DNA of 64,000 nucleotides from Bacillus sp. UNC41MFS5 (GTDB taxonomy: Bacteria; Bacillota; Bacilli; Bacillales_B; DSM-18226), in NCBI RefSeq assembly GCF_000686805.1, contig NZ_KK366018.1:409759-473758 (forward strand). The letters are read 5' to 3'. The position numbers were made by a program, and so were the translations under genes. The first letter of the stretch is position 1, and every line of letters starts with the position of its first letter. Of this stretch, positions 24,954-35,094 are shown one piece after another. The notes beneath the pieces are model-generated. The model was not told the origin of the DNA. It saw nothing but the letters and a program-made list of their open reading frames with translations, and ran no database searches.

Positions 24954-27114
24954 ATTTTGCTTTTGCTTCTATACGGCGCTGATGTAAGATTGGCTCGGTG
25001 TAACCGTTTGGCTGATCGTATCCTTTAAATACTAAATCACAGGCTGCTTGGAAGGCGATAGATTGATCATAATCGACCGACATTGGGCGGTACGCAGGCT
25101 CCCCTGCATTTTGTTCGTCGACTACCCTGGCCATTCTCTTTAAGGTTCCAAGTACCTGTTCCTTCGAACAAATTCCATGGTGGAGCCAGTTGGCGATATG
25201 CTGGCTCGAAATACGGAGTGTCGCACGGTCTTCCATCAATCCAACATGATTAATATCCGGTACCTTCGAACAGCCAACCCCCATTTCTACCCAGCGAACA
25301 ACATAACCTAGGATTCCCTGTGCATTGTTATCAAGCTCTTGCTGAATTTCCTCGGCTGTCCAGTTTGTATTTTCAGCAACAGGAATGGCTAAAATCTGTT
25401 CTCTTAGATCCCGAATATCCTTTGCTAACTCAGCCTGCACCTTTGAAACATCTATTTGATGATAATGTAGCGCATGCAGGGCTGCTGCAGTTGGTGAAGG
25501 AACCCATGCCGTTGTGCCGCCTGCTTGCAGATGACCGATTTTTTGCTTAAGCATTTCGGCCATTAGTTCCGGCATTGCCCACATTCCTTTCCCAATCTGG
25601 GCCCGGCCCTTTAGACCAGTTGCCAGTCCGACAAACACATTGGATTTTTCATAGCTTTGCAGCCATGTTGAAAATTTCATTTCATTTTTCCGAATAACAG
25701 CCCCGATTTCCATCGACGTATGGATTTCATCTCCAGTCCGGTCCAAGAAACCCGTATTAATGAACACAATTCGATTCTTTACTTCACGAATACAATTTTT
25801 CAAGTTCAAAGAAGTTCGGCGCTCTTCGTCCATGACCCCAATCTTTAGCGTATTCCGCTCTAGTCCAAGCATATCTTCCACGCGATTAAACGTCTCGTTG
25901 GCGAAAGCGACTTCGTTAGACCCATGCATTTTTGGTTTAACAATATAAATCGAGCCCTTTGCAGAGTTCTGATATGGACCATTTGCCAAAAGAGAATGCT
26001 TGGCAATTAAACTAGTAACGACAGTATCCATTAACCCTTCTGGCACCTCGTTTCCATCCTTATCTAGGATTGCAGAACTCTTCATTAAATGGCCGACAAT
26101 ACGGACAAACATGAGGGAACGCCCTTTTAAGGCAAATTCCTCTCCAGTAGGAGTGAAATAAGATCGGTCAGACTGAAGTGAGCGTGTCACCGTCTTATTA
26201 TTTTTAGAAAAAGCAGCTGTTAAGTCACCTTTCATCAACCCGAGCCAATTGGAGTATACAAGCACTTTATCCGCAGCATCCACGGCGGCAACGGAATCCT
26301 CACAATCCATAATTGTGGTCAAAGCCGATTCTATGAAAATATCTTTAACGCCAGCTAAATCGGTATTCCCAATTGGATGGCCTGAATCGATTTGAATTTC
26401 AAAATAGAGACCATTATTTTTCAGTAAAATGGCGGAAGGCTCTCCTGAATTCCCTTGGTAGCCACAGAGTTTGGATTCATCTTGAAGCCCAACGGTCGCG
26501 CCATTACCAAGTAAAACTGCTAATCTTCCATTGACAATCGAATATTTGACAGCATCCTTATGGGAAAACTGCTTGAGCGGGATGGCTTGATCAAGGAACT
26601 CTCTTGCAAAAGCAATAACTTTATCTCCGCGAATCGGATTGTAAGCTCCTGCACGATTAGCGCCCCCTTCTTCACTAATCGCATCCGTACCATATAAGGC
26701 GTCGTAAAGGCTTCCCCAACGAGCATTAGCTGCATTTAGGGCATAGCGGGCATTATCGACGGGAACGACAAGCTGCGGCCCTGCTTTTAAGGCTACTTCT
26801 TCATCTACATTTTCCGTGCTAATCTGAAAATCAGCCATCTCCGGTTCTAAATAGCCGATTTCTTTCAAAAAAGATTGATAATTTTCAAAATGGAAGGATT
26901 TATTGCTTCTATGCCAGGCATTGATTTTATTCTGGAGGTCATCTCGTTGAGCCAGTAGTTGGTTATTAATCGGTGTTAAATCAGCAAAGAGTGCTTCAAA
27001 ATCAATCCAGAACTGCTCACGGTCCAAACCCGTTCCTGGAAGGGCGTTGTCGTTTATAAAATGATAAAGTACATCCGCTACTTGAAGATTACCTATTTTC
27101 ACATAGTTTGACAT
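24952..27114 (-). CDS. glcB: Malate synthase G
   Basis: Condenses glyoxylate with acetyl-CoA to malate. The 720-residue length and layout fit isoform G, not the shorter A form. Active-site segments visible include [18 protein letters not shown] near 265, the [14 protein letters not shown] and [13 protein letters not shown] regions near 330-400, and [14 protein letters not shown] near 535. GGGGGAAATGG precedes the ATG. No isocitrate lyase or glycolate oxidase gene is adjacent, so it serves glyoxylate arising elsewhere, such as glycolate, purine or glycine catabolism. Confidence 0.95.
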   Translation of the reverse strand: MSNYVKIGNLQVADVLYHFINDNALPGTGLDREQFWIDFEALFADLTPINNQLLAQRDDLQNKINAWHRSNKSFHFENYQSFLKEIGYLEPEMADFQISTENVDEEVALKAGPQLVVPVDNARYALNAANARWGSLYDALYGTDAISEEGGANRAGAYNPIRGDKVIAFAREFLDQAIPLKQFSHKDAVKYSIVNGRLAVLLGNGATVGLQDESKLCGYQGNSGEPSAILLKNNGLYFEIQIDSGHPIGNTDLAGVKDIFIESALTTIMDCEDSVAAVDAADKVLVYSNWLGLMKGDLTAAFSKNNKTVTRSLQSDRSYFTPTGEEFALKGRSLMFVRIVGHLMKSSAILDKDGNEVPEGLMDTVVTSLIAKHSLLANGPYQNSAKGSIYIVKPKMHGSNEVAFANETFNRVEDMLGLERNTLKIGVMDEERRTSLNLKNCIREVKNRIVFINTGFLDRTGDEIHTSMEIGAVIRKNEMKFSTWLQSYEKSNVFVGLATGLKGRAQIGKGMWAMPELMAEMLKQKIGHLQAGGTTAWVPSPTAAALHALHYHQIDVSKVQAELAKDIRDLREQILAIPVAENTNWTAEEIQQELDNNAQGILGYVVRWVEMGVGCSKVPDINHVGLMEDRATLRISSQHIANWLHHGICSKEQVLGTLKRMARVVDEQNAGEPAYRPMSVDYDQSIAFQAACDLVFKGYDQPNGYTEPILHQRRIEAKAK

Positions 27115-27384
27115 CTTTCCATTTCCCCCTTATGTATCTTAAACTTTTACATCGGTTCAAAACCTTTGAATCTGCGAATCTCTTTGCTGTTTTAACACCT
27201 GCCCTCCCTTCACTTGCTTACCACGGACACAGTTACATTTAATCTAAAAAAATGAAACGCTTCCTTTATTATACAATACTTAAAACGAGAAAAAACCTTG
27301 CAGTGAGCAAAGTTTATTTAAAATCATATAAATTAAGCGTTATGGCAGCAATAGCTGCCATTTGAAGCTATCGTACAGAAAAAA

Positions 27385-27558
27385 TTATTTCACTGAGAGG
27401 ATTCTAATTTCATTTTCTGCCTCAACCAGCCTGCCGAATCGATATCCTTCAATGAGAACATGCCTCTCATGATCACTTAGTCGACGCTTCCATTTCGTTT
27501 CTAAAAAATAGATGACTTCGTTATAGTAAATTTCCGGGTATTCAAAAGGTTTATTCAT
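27385..27558 (-). CDS. 57-aa conserved-looking small protein
   Basis: Not recognised. A strong GGAAGGAG ribosome site lies before the ATG. The 57-residue product is charged and helical (YNEVIYFLETKWKRRLSDHE in the first half, then RFGRLVEAENEIR), without membrane segments. It lies in the 811-bp gap between glcB and the 27926 gene. Codon use looks coding. No function can be given. Confidence 0.6.
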   Translation of the reverse strand: MNKPFEYPEIYYNEVIYFLETKWKRRLSDHERHVLIEGYRFGRLVEAENEIRILSVK

Positions 27559-27674
27559 ACATATGTCTCCTTCCTTATCTTAATCACCCTCTGCTTATCA
27601 GTCTTGACAATTTGCAGAGAAATTAAAAATAAGATTTTTATCAACAAGTTTAGCCATCAACTTAAACGACTAGA

Positions 27675-27887
27675 TAAAAGGAAAGGGCATGTCATGGCAT
27701 CCTTTCAAAATATATTTATGCTCTTCCCCCAATGGGAGTTCCGATTGACCAAGCCAAAACGGGCGGATTACTAATGTATTATGGAGGCGATGCCATTGAT
27801 TTGATTCTGATTATTATCCTTTGTTACCAATGGTTCAAGGGAACCCGACCAAGAACGAATGAGGCTTTAAATGTATTGAATAAGTAA
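27675..27887 (+). pseudogene. C-terminal remnant of a CtaG-like oxidase assembly protein
   Basis: After an in-frame stop (27675-27677) the frame reads HGILSKYIYALPPMGVPIDQ, then AKTGGLLMYYGGDAIDLILI and a final WFKGTRPRTNEALNVLNK before TAA at 27885. The pattern of a DQ pair, GG, M-Y-Y-G-G and a last membrane helix resembles the C-terminus of caa3-type cytochrome oxidase assembly protein CtaG. The N-terminal four-fifths are absent and no ribosome site fits, so this is a decayed fragment. The family assignment is from memory of the motif and not certain. Confidence 0.55.
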
Positions 27888-27889
27888 AA

Positions 27890-27917
27890 GACTGTCCCAA
27901 GAAATCTTGGGGCAGTC
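27890..27917. terminator. Bidirectional terminator between the CtaG remnant and DUF2161 gene
   Basis: GACTGTCCCAAGA pairs with TCTTGGGGCAGTC. It may be the original terminator of the decayed gene. Confidence 0.85.
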
Positions 27918-27925
27918 CTATGTTC

Positions 27926-28648
27926 TTACGTAACTTTCTCGTCACCTAGTCTAGTTAAATAATAATTTACTAACTCCGGGTATTCTTTTAACTCTGCTTT
28001 CCCCTTTTCCGTTATCACATAGGTTCCTCGTTTGATTCTTTCAAACCAACCATAATAGTTTTTCGTAAGAATGGATGAGGTATTTTTCCCCGTTCCTAAT
28101 TGAATTAACCTCCTGGGTGACAAGGGACCCAAATATTCAAGATAACAAGCAATTTGGATACAATTTTCCTTATAAGCAGTCATAATCTTAGTCCGAGTAC
28201 TTCCTCCTACATTGTAGTCTGCACTTCGGCCCTTAATTTCCTTCAGAATTGACTCGCGTTTGAGTTTGTTTTTTCTATGCTTAAATGGCGAAGGATCAAA
28301 TATTATTTCTGCTTTTCCGCGTTTCCCTGGGCTCGAAACAACGATTAATCCCAGCTCCAGCCTGCGAATTAAGTGGCATTTCTCTGTCCACTTTTTGGAA
28401 TTCTGACGATGTTTCGGTTTCGGGATTGCCACATAAACTTTATCTGTAATCCGCTGCCTTTTGGCTGCTTGGATTAGTAAGTCCACACTTAAAGTGAGCT
28501 TTAATTCGACTACAATTAACTCTTCATCCTTGACCGCAACAATATCACAATCTTTCACTTCACCGTAAACCTCATATCCTTCACGGACAAAATAGGCCTG
28601 AATGGGTTTATATAAATCTATTTCTTGTAGCTTCTTGGTTTCCTCCAT
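27926..28648 (-). CDS. DUF2161 putative PD-(D/E)XK-type phosphodiesterase
   Basis: A 240-residue protein. The N-terminal half has a restriction-endonuclease-like layout: a helix with YEVYGEVKDCDIVAV (an acidic residue then D), followed by LIVVELKLTL, the E-x-K strand, near residue 47. The C-terminal half looks like a winged helix (LGTGKNTSSILTKNYYGWFERIKRGTYVITEKG, given here as one region near 183-215). This matches the DUF2161 family by pattern. A role in DNA handling is inferred from the fold, not shown. Confidence 0.7.
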   Translation of the reverse strand: MEETKKLQEIDLYKPIQAYFVREGYEVYGEVKDCDIVAVKDEELIVVELKLTLSVDLLIQAAKRQRITDKVYVAIPKPKHRQNSKKWTEKCHLIRRLELGLIVVSSPGKRGKAEIIFDPSPFKHRKNKLKRESILKEIKGRSADYNVGGSTRTKIMTAYKENCIQIACYLEYLGPLSPRRLIQLGTGKNTSSILTKNYYGWFERIKRGTYVITEKGKAELKEYPELVNYYLTRLGDEKVT

Positions 28649-28692
28649 GCGGTATCACCATCCCAATGCCAACCTTAAGAATCATACTATTT

Positions 28693-29190
28693 TTAATTTT
28701 GTTTCTCCCAATATTCATAAATTAATTTTTGAAAAATTTCATTCAAATTTTTCTTTTTTTGTTTTTTAATCCATTCAACCTGGTCGATTGGTAAATTTAG
28801 TTTGATACTAACATCCTCATTGGGCATTTCGACTTTTCTTATTTCTTCTATCGTAATGCCATCTTCTATATTAGGAAACCAAGAATCATTTTCGCTGACC
28901 CGATTGAAACCTTGGTAGTCTTGAATATCATCGATTTCACAGAATAAATTTATTTGTGGCAATCCGCCAGTTAATATTTTCACGTGCATGATGGAATTGA
29001 AAATTCTACCATCCTCTAATTCTATCTCGACAATGACGTTTTCGACGAACTTATACTTTTTTACAACAATCTCACTAACAATCAGATCCAATTCTAGGGC
29101 AAAGCCAGAGCTCGATTCAAAGATGTAAATCCCGTTTCTAAAAACTTGGATACTCTCACCATCGATTGTGACTGATTTTACAACTACCAT
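28693..29190 (-). CDS. Unknown 165-aa protein
   Basis: Not recognised. Mostly beta-strand for the first 100 residues (repeated VVVKS, VEIELEDGRIF patterns), an acidic linker (NEDVSIKLNLPIDQ) and a lysine-rich C-terminal helix (QVEWIKKQKKKNLNEI). ATG 29190 is chosen because GGAGG lies 10 bases upstream; five more codons are open. It lies 45 bases upstream of the DUF2161 gene in the same direction and may be co-transcribed with it. Confidence 0.65.
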   Translation of the reverse strand: MVVVKSVTIDGESIQVFRNGIYIFESSSGFALELDLIVSEIVVKKYKFVENVIVEIELEDGRIFNSIMHVKILTGGLPQINLFCEIDDIQDYQGFNRVSENDSWFPNIEDGITIEEIRKVEMPNEDVSIKLNLPIDQVEWIKKQKKKNLNEIFQKLIYEYWEKQN

Positions 29191-29365
29191 AAACCTATCC
29201 TCCATACAATTGTTTAAGTCATTCTATACCGAAAATTCACTCTTTAAATTTACCATAGGAATGATGGTCTGTTGTATTTTTCTATAAACTTTTACAACAC
29301 AATAATTTCTACGCCATTGGGGAATATTAAAAGTGGCAATTTATTGGAAAGAGGTGCATGTGTAA

Positions 29366-29659
29366 ATGAATCAAAATTATTCCATTGATCCTAACCAAAT
29401 GCCTAAATTTACAAGTCATGATGAAGCAAGAGAGTGGTTTAAGGGGCAATTTGGCGATCGTTTTTTACTGAGAATGACAGATGTGAAAGATGGAAGAAGA
29501 GTAAATTTCTATCATCTCGTCAAAGATCCTGAAGTGTACAAGCCATACATGGAGAGCTTTGCAAGCGTCGTTCCGCATGAAATCACCAATATTAACACCT
29601 TTAAAAGCTATACAACCATCGAGATTGATGAAAATGGTAATGTTGATATCAAGGATTAA
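29366..29659 (+). CDS. Conserved-looking 97-aa protein
   Basis: Not assigned to a named family. A soluble 97-residue protein with DEAREWFKGQFGDRFLLRM near residues 19-37 and an acidic C-terminal tail (TIEIDENGNVDIKD). AAGAGGTG precedes the ATG, and a bidirectional terminator follows. Single gene. Possibly a general Bacillaceae housekeeping or stress protein, but the function is not known to me. Confidence 0.7.
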   Translation: MNQNYSIDPNQMPKFTSHDEAREWFKGQFGDRFLLRMTDVKDGRRVNFYHLVKDPEVYKPYMESFASVVPHEITNINTFKSYTTIEIDENGNVDIKD

Positions 29660-29699
29660 AAAAATAGGGTATACGGACCCACCGGCTTAAAAAATAACG

Positions 29700-29741
29700 G
29701 GCTGCTCCAACTTGGTTACCATAAATAACCTGTAGCAGCCT
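29700..29741. terminator. Bidirectional terminator
   Basis: GGCTGCT pairs with AGCAGCC, with an inner stem GGTTA/TAACC, between converging genes. Confidence 0.82.
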
Positions 29742-29753
29742 TTATTTAAGACC

Positions 29754-30347
29754 CTATTTCCTATTTACTGCTTCTGCAAAAACAAATAAATCACGATAAT
29801 ATTGTTGCACTTGAATAATAGGTATATCTTTACTCCTTAGTAACTCTAAGGTGTTCCTGTTTAAATGGCAGCCATCACAAATTTTTTTCCACGCTGGAGT
29901 TAGCCAGTTCTGAAGTGAGGATAGGTACCGATTTTGCATTTTAACATGCTCAAATAGAAGGATCTTTCCACCTGGTTTACAAACACGTTTCATTTCGATA
30001 ATGGCTTTTTCCGGATTTGGAATGGTACAAAATACCAGTGTTGCCACAACGGTATCAAAAGTATCTGCAGCAAATGGCAGTTCTTCTGCACTTGCCTGTA
30101 CGATTTCAATGGGGACAACTGCTTGCCCATGTTTAGTTAATGACCGCTCAATCATGTGCTGACTCGGCTCTATCGCAGTTACTATAACAGGTTCCTCATA
30201 TAAAGAAAAATTAATCCCAGTACCCGACCCTAATTCAAGAACACTTCCCGTTGCCTTTGCAAGGAGTTCCTTACGAATCCTCTTAAACTTCTTTTTCTCC
30301 AACGGCTTCATAAAAAAATCATACCAACTAGCAAACAAACGGCTCAA
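29754..30347 (-). CDS. Class I SAM-dependent methyltransferase
   Basis: A 197-residue methyltransferase of the UbiE/phospholipid type. SAM-binding motif I is VLELGSGTGINFSLY near residues 37-51, the acidic residue is in TAIEPSQHM near 60, and motif post-III is ELPFAADTFDTVVATLVFCTIP near 90-110. LFEHVKM near 130 is typical of MerR/UbiE-like enzymes. The start is a TTG with GGAGTG 7 bases upstream. Substrate unknown. Confidence 0.88.
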   Translation of the reverse strand: MSRLFASWYDFFMKPLEKKKFKRIRKELLAKATGSVLELGSGTGINFSLYEEPVIVTAIEPSQHMIERSLTKHGQAVVPIEIVQASAEELPFAADTFDTVVATLVFCTIPNPEKAIIEMKRVCKPGGKILLFEHVKMQNRYLSSLQNWLTPAWKKICDGCHLNRNTLELLRSKDIPIIQVQQYYRDLFVFAEAVNRK

Positions 30348-30418
30348 GATTCTTCACTCCAAATATGCAACTCAAGTTTACATAATAAATTTATAGGTAA
30401 CTATATAGATATAACAAA

Positions 30419-30982
30419 TTAACATTTCCTCTGACAAAATATAGTTTGTCGCCCCTCTTGTTCACTTTCTTCAAAAAAGAGAACATTCCAATCTCCAAAT
30501 TCAGCCAGCAACTCATTAGACTGGAGTTTATATTGATTAGATACCCCTTGACTATTGGTCCTCGGTGATTGATAGAAGGTTTCCATAAAAAAATAACCTC
30601 CGTCTTTAATCAAGCGCTTCACGATTGGAAAAAGTTTGCGATCGAGGTAATAGGAAATGACAACTACGTCGTAATGATGGCTAGCCCAGATAGGATTATT
30701 CAAATCGGTTAGATCACAAACTTGGGCTTGAATCTTGAGTTGATTCTGTGCAGCACATTCCCTAATAAAGTTAATCGCAACATCCGAAATATCAACGGCC
30801 TGAACTTGATAGTTCATTCGTGCAAGGAAGAAACTGTTCCCCCCAAGTCCACTCGCTAGGTCAAGTGCATCTCCCCCATTTAAATACACAGAAAGGTTTT
30901 CAAGTCTTGGATTTGGTACAGGTTCTTTTAAGTCATTCATACGTTCTTTATATTTATTATTCCATTTCGTTTTACTGTCCAT
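30419..30982 (-). CDS. TehB-like class I methyltransferase
   Basis: A 187-residue SAM-dependent methyltransferase. Motif I is ALDLASGLGGNSFFLA near residues 39-54, the acidic residue is in VQAVDISDVAI near 63, and DLTDLNNP near 88. The whole resembles TehB/tellurite-resistance-type small methyltransferases. ATG 30982 has AAGGAG 7 bases upstream; six more codons are open. It lies next to another methyltransferase gene in the same direction, 71 bp apart, but the two differ too much to be a recent duplication. Confidence 0.85.
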   Translation of the reverse strand: MDSKTKWNNKYKERMNDLKEPVPNPRLENLSVYLNGGDALDLASGLGGNSFFLARMNYQVQAVDISDVAINFIRECAAQNQLKIQAQVCDLTDLNNPIWASHHYDVVVISYYLDRKLFPIVKRLIKDGGYFFMETFYQSPRTNSQGVSNQYKLQSNELLAEFGDWNVLFFEESEQEGRQTIFCQRKC

Positions 30983-31163
30983 ATGAAAACTCCTTAACAC
31001 TTCGATATAAACCTAAACCTACATCATCAAAGTGGAATTGTCCATTTAGATTCAGATCACATGAAAAAAATTTTTATTTTGTTACATTCCAATATTAGTT
31101 AATTGTGTCTGATATAATAAAGGTATCTAAAGTAGACTGAAAAATCAAAAAAGGAGGGCGGAA

Positions 31164-31988
31164 ATGAGAAGTTATATTATTAATCGCTTATTAAAACCAA
31201 AATATATAAAAATCATGAAGGCTGAAGGGTATCCATTTACCATGCAGATAAAAAATATAAACATACTTTATGAACAAATGAACACCTATAAAGACACAAA
31301 AAATATCCTTTGTCCTTCCAAACCGATTTTAATAGACAATCATGCGCTCGACCGATGGAACGAAAGAGTTGGCCCGATAATCAGTCTAGACCCCTTGCAA
31401 AAATCTTTGGAAATAATTTTTCGAAATTGTTCTTATAGAATAGACCAGTTAGCCCCTGGCATTGGCTCCATAGATAATAATATAGTCTTTACTTATGAAA
31501 ACACTGAAAAAGTATTTAGAATTACCACATTCTATGGACGGAAGAACTTACATCCTAGTCTAAATCAGGTCAAGAACCTAAGAAGATATAACTTGTATTG
31601 CAATGAATATGTAAATCTAGCTCTTACCAAAGAAGAATTAAATAGGCAGAACTTGCCGCTAATCCCCAAAGAAATGATTCATTTCCAAGGTCGAATTACT
31701 TCCTACATTCTAGAAAAGTATATGATTTCCGATAGGAAACACCCTTGTTTCCTTTGTTATAGCAAAGATAATAAAAGTAATGACTTTTATTCATTTGTGA
31801 TTAACTTAGAAAACCCAGAAGAAATGTTGATCCCCAATAATGTTTTGTACCTTATAAACAAACTTGGCTACAGTGACTTCATCTTAAAATATTTTTCATT
31901 TCACAACCCTGAAAAATTAGATAGGGCAAGAAGCAAGGCCATCGACTATTATATGACTTCAATGCACAACGGGGTGTTTTTTAATTAA
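31164..31988 (+). CDS. Orphan 274-aa protein
   Basis: Not recognised. A soluble, strongly A/T-rich gene (many Asn, Ile, Lys, Tyr codons) with an excellent AAAGGAGGG ribosome site. A possible active-site-like stretch, DNHALDRWNERVGP near residues 57-70, combines His, Arg and Glu as in some small nucleases, but the rest does not support a family. FYGRKNLHPSLNQV near 121 and CFLCYS near 190 are further landmarks. Its composition differs from the neighbours, which suggests recent acquisition. Single gene between terminators. Confidence 0.65.
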   Translation: MRSYIINRLLKPKYIKIMKAEGYPFTMQIKNINILYEQMNTYKDTKNILCPSKPILIDNHALDRWNERVGPIISLDPLQKSLEIIFRNCSYRIDQLAPGIGSIDNNIVFTYENTEKVFRITTFYGRKNLHPSLNQVKNLRRYNLYCNEYVNLALTKEELNRQNLPLIPKEMIHFQGRITSYILEKYMISDRKHPCFLCYSKDNKSNDFYSFVINLENPEEMLIPNNVLYLINKLGYSDFILKYFSFHNPEKLDRARSKAIDYYMTSMHNGVFFN

Positions 31989-31992
31989 AACA

Positions 31993-32016
31993 GGTCGCCA
32001 ACAAGCATTGGCGACC
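31993..32016. terminator. Bidirectional terminator
   Basis: GGTCGCCA pairs with TGGCGACC around an 8-base loop, ending both the orphan gene and the sigma-54 operon. Confidence 0.9.
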
Positions 32017-32030
32017 AAATTTACTATTGA

Positions 32031-33353
32031 TTATTTAACTGGCTGCATCAATGACGCTTCATACTCCGTTAATGCTTCATCAAGCATACGGAGACCTTCA
32101 TCAATTTGTTCCTTGGTGACGACTAATGGTGGAATCATTCGAATGACTTCTCCATGATTTCCGCAAAGGTAGAATAGTACACCCTTTTCAAGAGCAAGAT
32201 CAAGAATTTTTAACAATCCTTCTCCATTCGGTCCACCTGTCACTGGATCAATGATTTCAATCCCAATCATTAAGCCCACCGCGCGGATGCTTCCTATTAC
32301 AGGGTGTCGTTCCTTGATTTTTTCTAGTTCCTGAACAGCATAACTCCCCATATTCCTAGTGTTTTCAAGAAGGTTTTCCTCTTTCATCACTTCCAAGGTA
32401 GCCAGTGCAACAGAACAAGCAATCGGATTACCCCCAAATGTCGTTCCGTGGCTTCCGAGCGGCCATTGTTTCATTAATTCAGCGGAAGCAACCGTTGCGC
32501 TAAGCGGCAGGCCATTGGCAATTCCTTTAGCGATGGCCATAATATCAGGGGTAACATCAAAGGTTTGAGCAGCGAACCATTGACCTGTACGGCCAAATCC
32601 GGTTTGAACTTCATCAAAAATAAGTAAAATATTATGACGGTCACAAATTTCTCGAACTCTCTTTAACCAGCCCTTCGGCGGAACAACATATCCGCCTTCA
32701 CCGAGTACCGGCTCTAATATAACACAGGCCACTTCTTCCGGTGTTACTTGATGACTAAATAATGAAGCAAAATCTTTTTCTAATTTCTCAATCACATAGG
32801 TCTCTGGATCCATCCCTTCTAGACATTCCTTAACATTAGCATAGGGTACTTGATAGGTAAGACCAGATGGCTGCATGAATTTTCGATATTTGCTTTTAGA
32901 GGTAGTTACACTTAATGCCCCTAACGAACGACCATGAAAACAACCGGTAAAGGAAATAACATACGGACGTTTCGTTACATATTTTGCTAGTTTAAGAGCT
33001 CCCTCGATGGCTTCCGTCCCACTATTTGCAAAGAAAAAGCAATCAAGGTCTCCTGGTAAAATTTCAGCGAGTTCATCGGCCAATCGTAAAATGGACTCAT
33101 ACATAATTACGCCAGAAGGACCGTGCATCAATCCATCAGCTGCATCTTTAATCGCTTGGACCACTTTAGGATGACGGTGTCCGACATTTGTTACCGCAAT
33201 CCCAGACGTAAAATCAAGATATTTCTTTCCATCCACCCCAAAATAATAGCAGCCTTCCTCTTTTACCACCGGTAGATTTGGATGATCCTTTGCCATGCTA
33301 GGTGCCAGTCGATTTGGCATATTTTTCACCAAGTGATCCCATTTGTTCTCCAT
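32031..33353 (-). CDS. Class III aminotransferase (GabT/Tpa-like)
   Basis: A PLP-dependent omega-aminotransferase of 440 residues. The [19 protein letters not shown] region near residues 95-113, the aspartate pair in [15 protein letters not shown] near 230-245 and the PLP lysine in [11 protein letters not shown] near 262 are all present. It transfers the amino group of an omega-amino compound (GABA, beta-alanine, taurine or ornithine-like) to a keto acid. GGGGG precedes the ATG. It is the last gene of the operon behind the sigma-54 promoter at 37.6 kb, so its substrate should be what the ABC importer brings in. Confidence 0.88.
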   Translation of the reverse strand: MENKWDHLVKNMPNRLAPSMAKDHPNLPVVKEEGCYYFGVDGKKYLDFTSGIAVTNVGHRHPKVVQAIKDAADGLMHGPSGVIMYESILRLADELAEILPGDLDCFFFANSGTEAIEGALKLAKYVTKRPYVISFTGCFHGRSLGALSVTTSKSKYRKFMQPSGLTYQVPYANVKECLEGMDPETYVIEKLEKDFASLFSHQVTPEEVACVILEPVLGEGGYVVPPKGWLKRVREICDRHNILLIFDEVQTGFGRTGQWFAAQTFDVTPDIMAIAKGIANGLPLSATVASAELMKQWPLGSHGTTFGGNPIACSVALATLEVMKEENLLENTRNMGSYAVQELEKIKERHPVIGSIRAVGLMIGIEIIDPVTGGPNGEGLLKILDLALEKGVLFYLCGNHGEVIRMIPPLVVTKEQIDEGLRMLDEALTEYEASLMQPVK

Positions 33354-33399
33354 ACATTAACCCCCGTATTCGTAATACTTATCCCTGAAAATTGCTGTT

Positions 33400-34257
33400 T
33401 TACTTAATCGCTTTTAACGTTTCATCTCGAATCAACGACAATAATTCTTCTTTGTATTCGGCAAACTGGGCGGACGCTTTCACACTGAAATCCCTTGGCC
33501 GCTCCAATGCAATCGGAATCCTTTTCTTTAAACGCCCTGGTCTTGCGGTCATAACATATACCGAATCTGCTAAAAAGATCGACTCATCGACATCATGAGT
33601 GATAAATAGAATCGTCTTTTTCGACTCTTCCCATGCTTTCAAGAGCACTTCTTGCATAATGTTCCGTGTTTGGGCATCCAATGCCCCAAACGGTTCATCC
33701 ATTAATAGAATTTTTGGATCGTTTGCCAACGCTCGAGCAATCGCTACCCGTTGTTTCATCCCGCCAGATAACTGAATCGGAAAATGATTTTCAAATCCTT
33801 CTAAACCGATTAATTGCAAGTAGTGTCTAGCGATATCGTCTCTCTCTTTTTGAGAAACACCCTTTAGCTTTAACCCAAAGGTAATATTGTCTTTCACTGA
33901 TAACCATGGAAATAATGTGTACGATTGAAATACCATCCCGCGATCAGGCCCCGGACCATGGATTTCCTGCCCATCAAGGAGCACTTGACCGGAAGTTGCT
34001 TCTTCCAACCCAGCGACAATCCTTAATACGGTTGACTTCCCGCAGCCCGAAGGTCCTAAAATCGTGACGAATTCCCCTTCCTCAATCGAAAAGGAGGTTT
34101 TTTCCAATGCGGTTGTTTCTCCTTTTTTCGTTTTAAAAACTTTTCCAACCTCTTTAATTTCTAACTTTGGGGTGGCTGTTACTGAAATAACTGATTCACT
34201 GCGTTTTGGTTCAACTATATTTTCTCTTTCTTTAACTTTCAATTGAGGTGTGACCAT
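33400..34257 (-). CDS. ABC importer ATPase, nitrate/sulfonate/taurine type
   Basis: A 285-residue ATP-binding subunit of the SsuB/TauB type. Walker A is GPSGCGKST near residue 63, the signature LSGGMKQR near 160, Walker B ILLMDEPFGALD near 180 and the H-loop FITHDVDES near 212. An unusual N-terminal extension of about 28 residues precedes the ABC domain. ATG 34257 touches the permease TAA directly, so translation is probably coupled. Confidence 0.92.
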   Translation of the reverse strand: MVTPQLKVKERENIVEPKRSESVISVTATPKLEIKEVGKVFKTKKGETTALEKTSFSIEEGEFVTILGPSGCGKSTVLRIVAGLEEATSGQVLLDGQEIHGPGPDRGMVFQSYTLFPWLSVKDNITFGLKLKGVSQKERDDIARHYLQLIGLEGFENHFPIQLSGGMKQRVAIARALANDPKILLMDEPFGALDAQTRNIMQEVLLKAWEESKKTILFITHDVDESIFLADSVYVMTARPGRLKKRIPIALERPRDFSVKASAQFAEYKEELLSLIRDETLKAIK

Positions 34258-35064
34258 TTAAAAACCATCCTTTCTCATCCAAGAAAACGAAGCCTTGTAT
34301 ATGGCTTTAAAGAGAATATCTGTAATCAGCCCCAGGATACCAATAATCAAGATTCCAACGATGATTTTATCTGGCTGCAGAAAACGAGAAGCCTGCATGA
34401 TCATATACCCTAAACCACTAGATGCACCAACAATTTCAGCAACCACTAAATACGTCCAGGCCCAGCCAAACGTAATCCGGAGGGTATCAACAATTCCCGG
34501 TAGAGAAGCAGGGAGGATAACTTTTGTAAACACTTGTGCCTTCTTTGCCCCTAATGTATAGGAAACATCGACTAAATCATTTTGAACATTCTTCGTGACG
34601 TCCATAATCATCAATGTCAGCTGAAAAAACGTTCCAAGGAAAATAACACTCATTTTTTCTGTCTCACCAAGACCAATCCAAAGAATCAGTAAGGGAATGA
34701 AAGCAGATGCTGGCATATAACGAATGAAACCAATAATTGGTTCAAAAGCTCCCTCCATAATCCGTAGTGATCCCATTAAGATCCCAAGTGGTATGCCAAT
34801 AATGGCTGCAGCAAGAAATCCAAACAGGACCCTTGTAAAACTGATCCCTATATCAGAAAGAATTTGACCATTTACAAACATATCCACCGCGGTAGACAAT
34901 ACTGCAGTAGGAGTAGGTAGGAATAAAGGATTGACGAACTGTCCGTAACTAAGTACAGACCAAACTAATAGAAAAATAATAAATGTTATAAAGCCCGCTG
35001 AGGTATAAAACACTTTGGGTATTTCCTTATTAGGAGTAAACAATTTTGCGATCAATTTTTTCAC
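34258..35064 (-). CDS. ABC importer permease, nitrate/sulfonate/taurine type
   Basis: A 268-residue inner-membrane permease of the SsuC/TauC/NrtB type with about six membrane helices and the EAA-like cytoplasmic loop (YTLGAKKAQVFTKVILPASLPGI region, near 165-187). The GTG at 35064 or TTG at 35055 are both possible starts; AGGTG fits the TTG better. It follows the binding-protein gene but is separated from it by an attenuator-like hairpin at 35095-35137. Confidence 0.9.
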   Translation of the reverse strand: MKKLIAKLFTPNKEIPKVFYTSAGFITFIIFLLVWSVLSYGQFVNPLFLPTPTAVLSTAVDMFVNGQILSDIGISFTRVLFGFLAAAIIGIPLGILMGSLRIMEGAFEPIIGFIRYMPASAFIPLLILWIGLGETEKMSVIFLGTFFQLTLMIMDVTKNVQNDLVDVSYTLGAKKAQVFTKVILPASLPGIVDTLRITFGWAWTYLVVAEIVGASSGLGYMIMQASRFLQPDKIIVGILIIGILGLITDILFKAIYKASFSWMRKDGF

Positions 35065-35094
35065 CTATTTTCTTATGCGTCTATTTTGTAAAAA

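Noticed and set aside
29669..29674. GTATAC core at this and similar places (19700, 22459, 53046, 61307, 62949) as further regulon operators
   Set aside because: Flanks do not give the TTTGG...CCAAA arms, several lie inside coding regions, and the neighbouring genes show no link to the region 1 pathway. The 19700 site before an SDR gene is the only one worth a second look.
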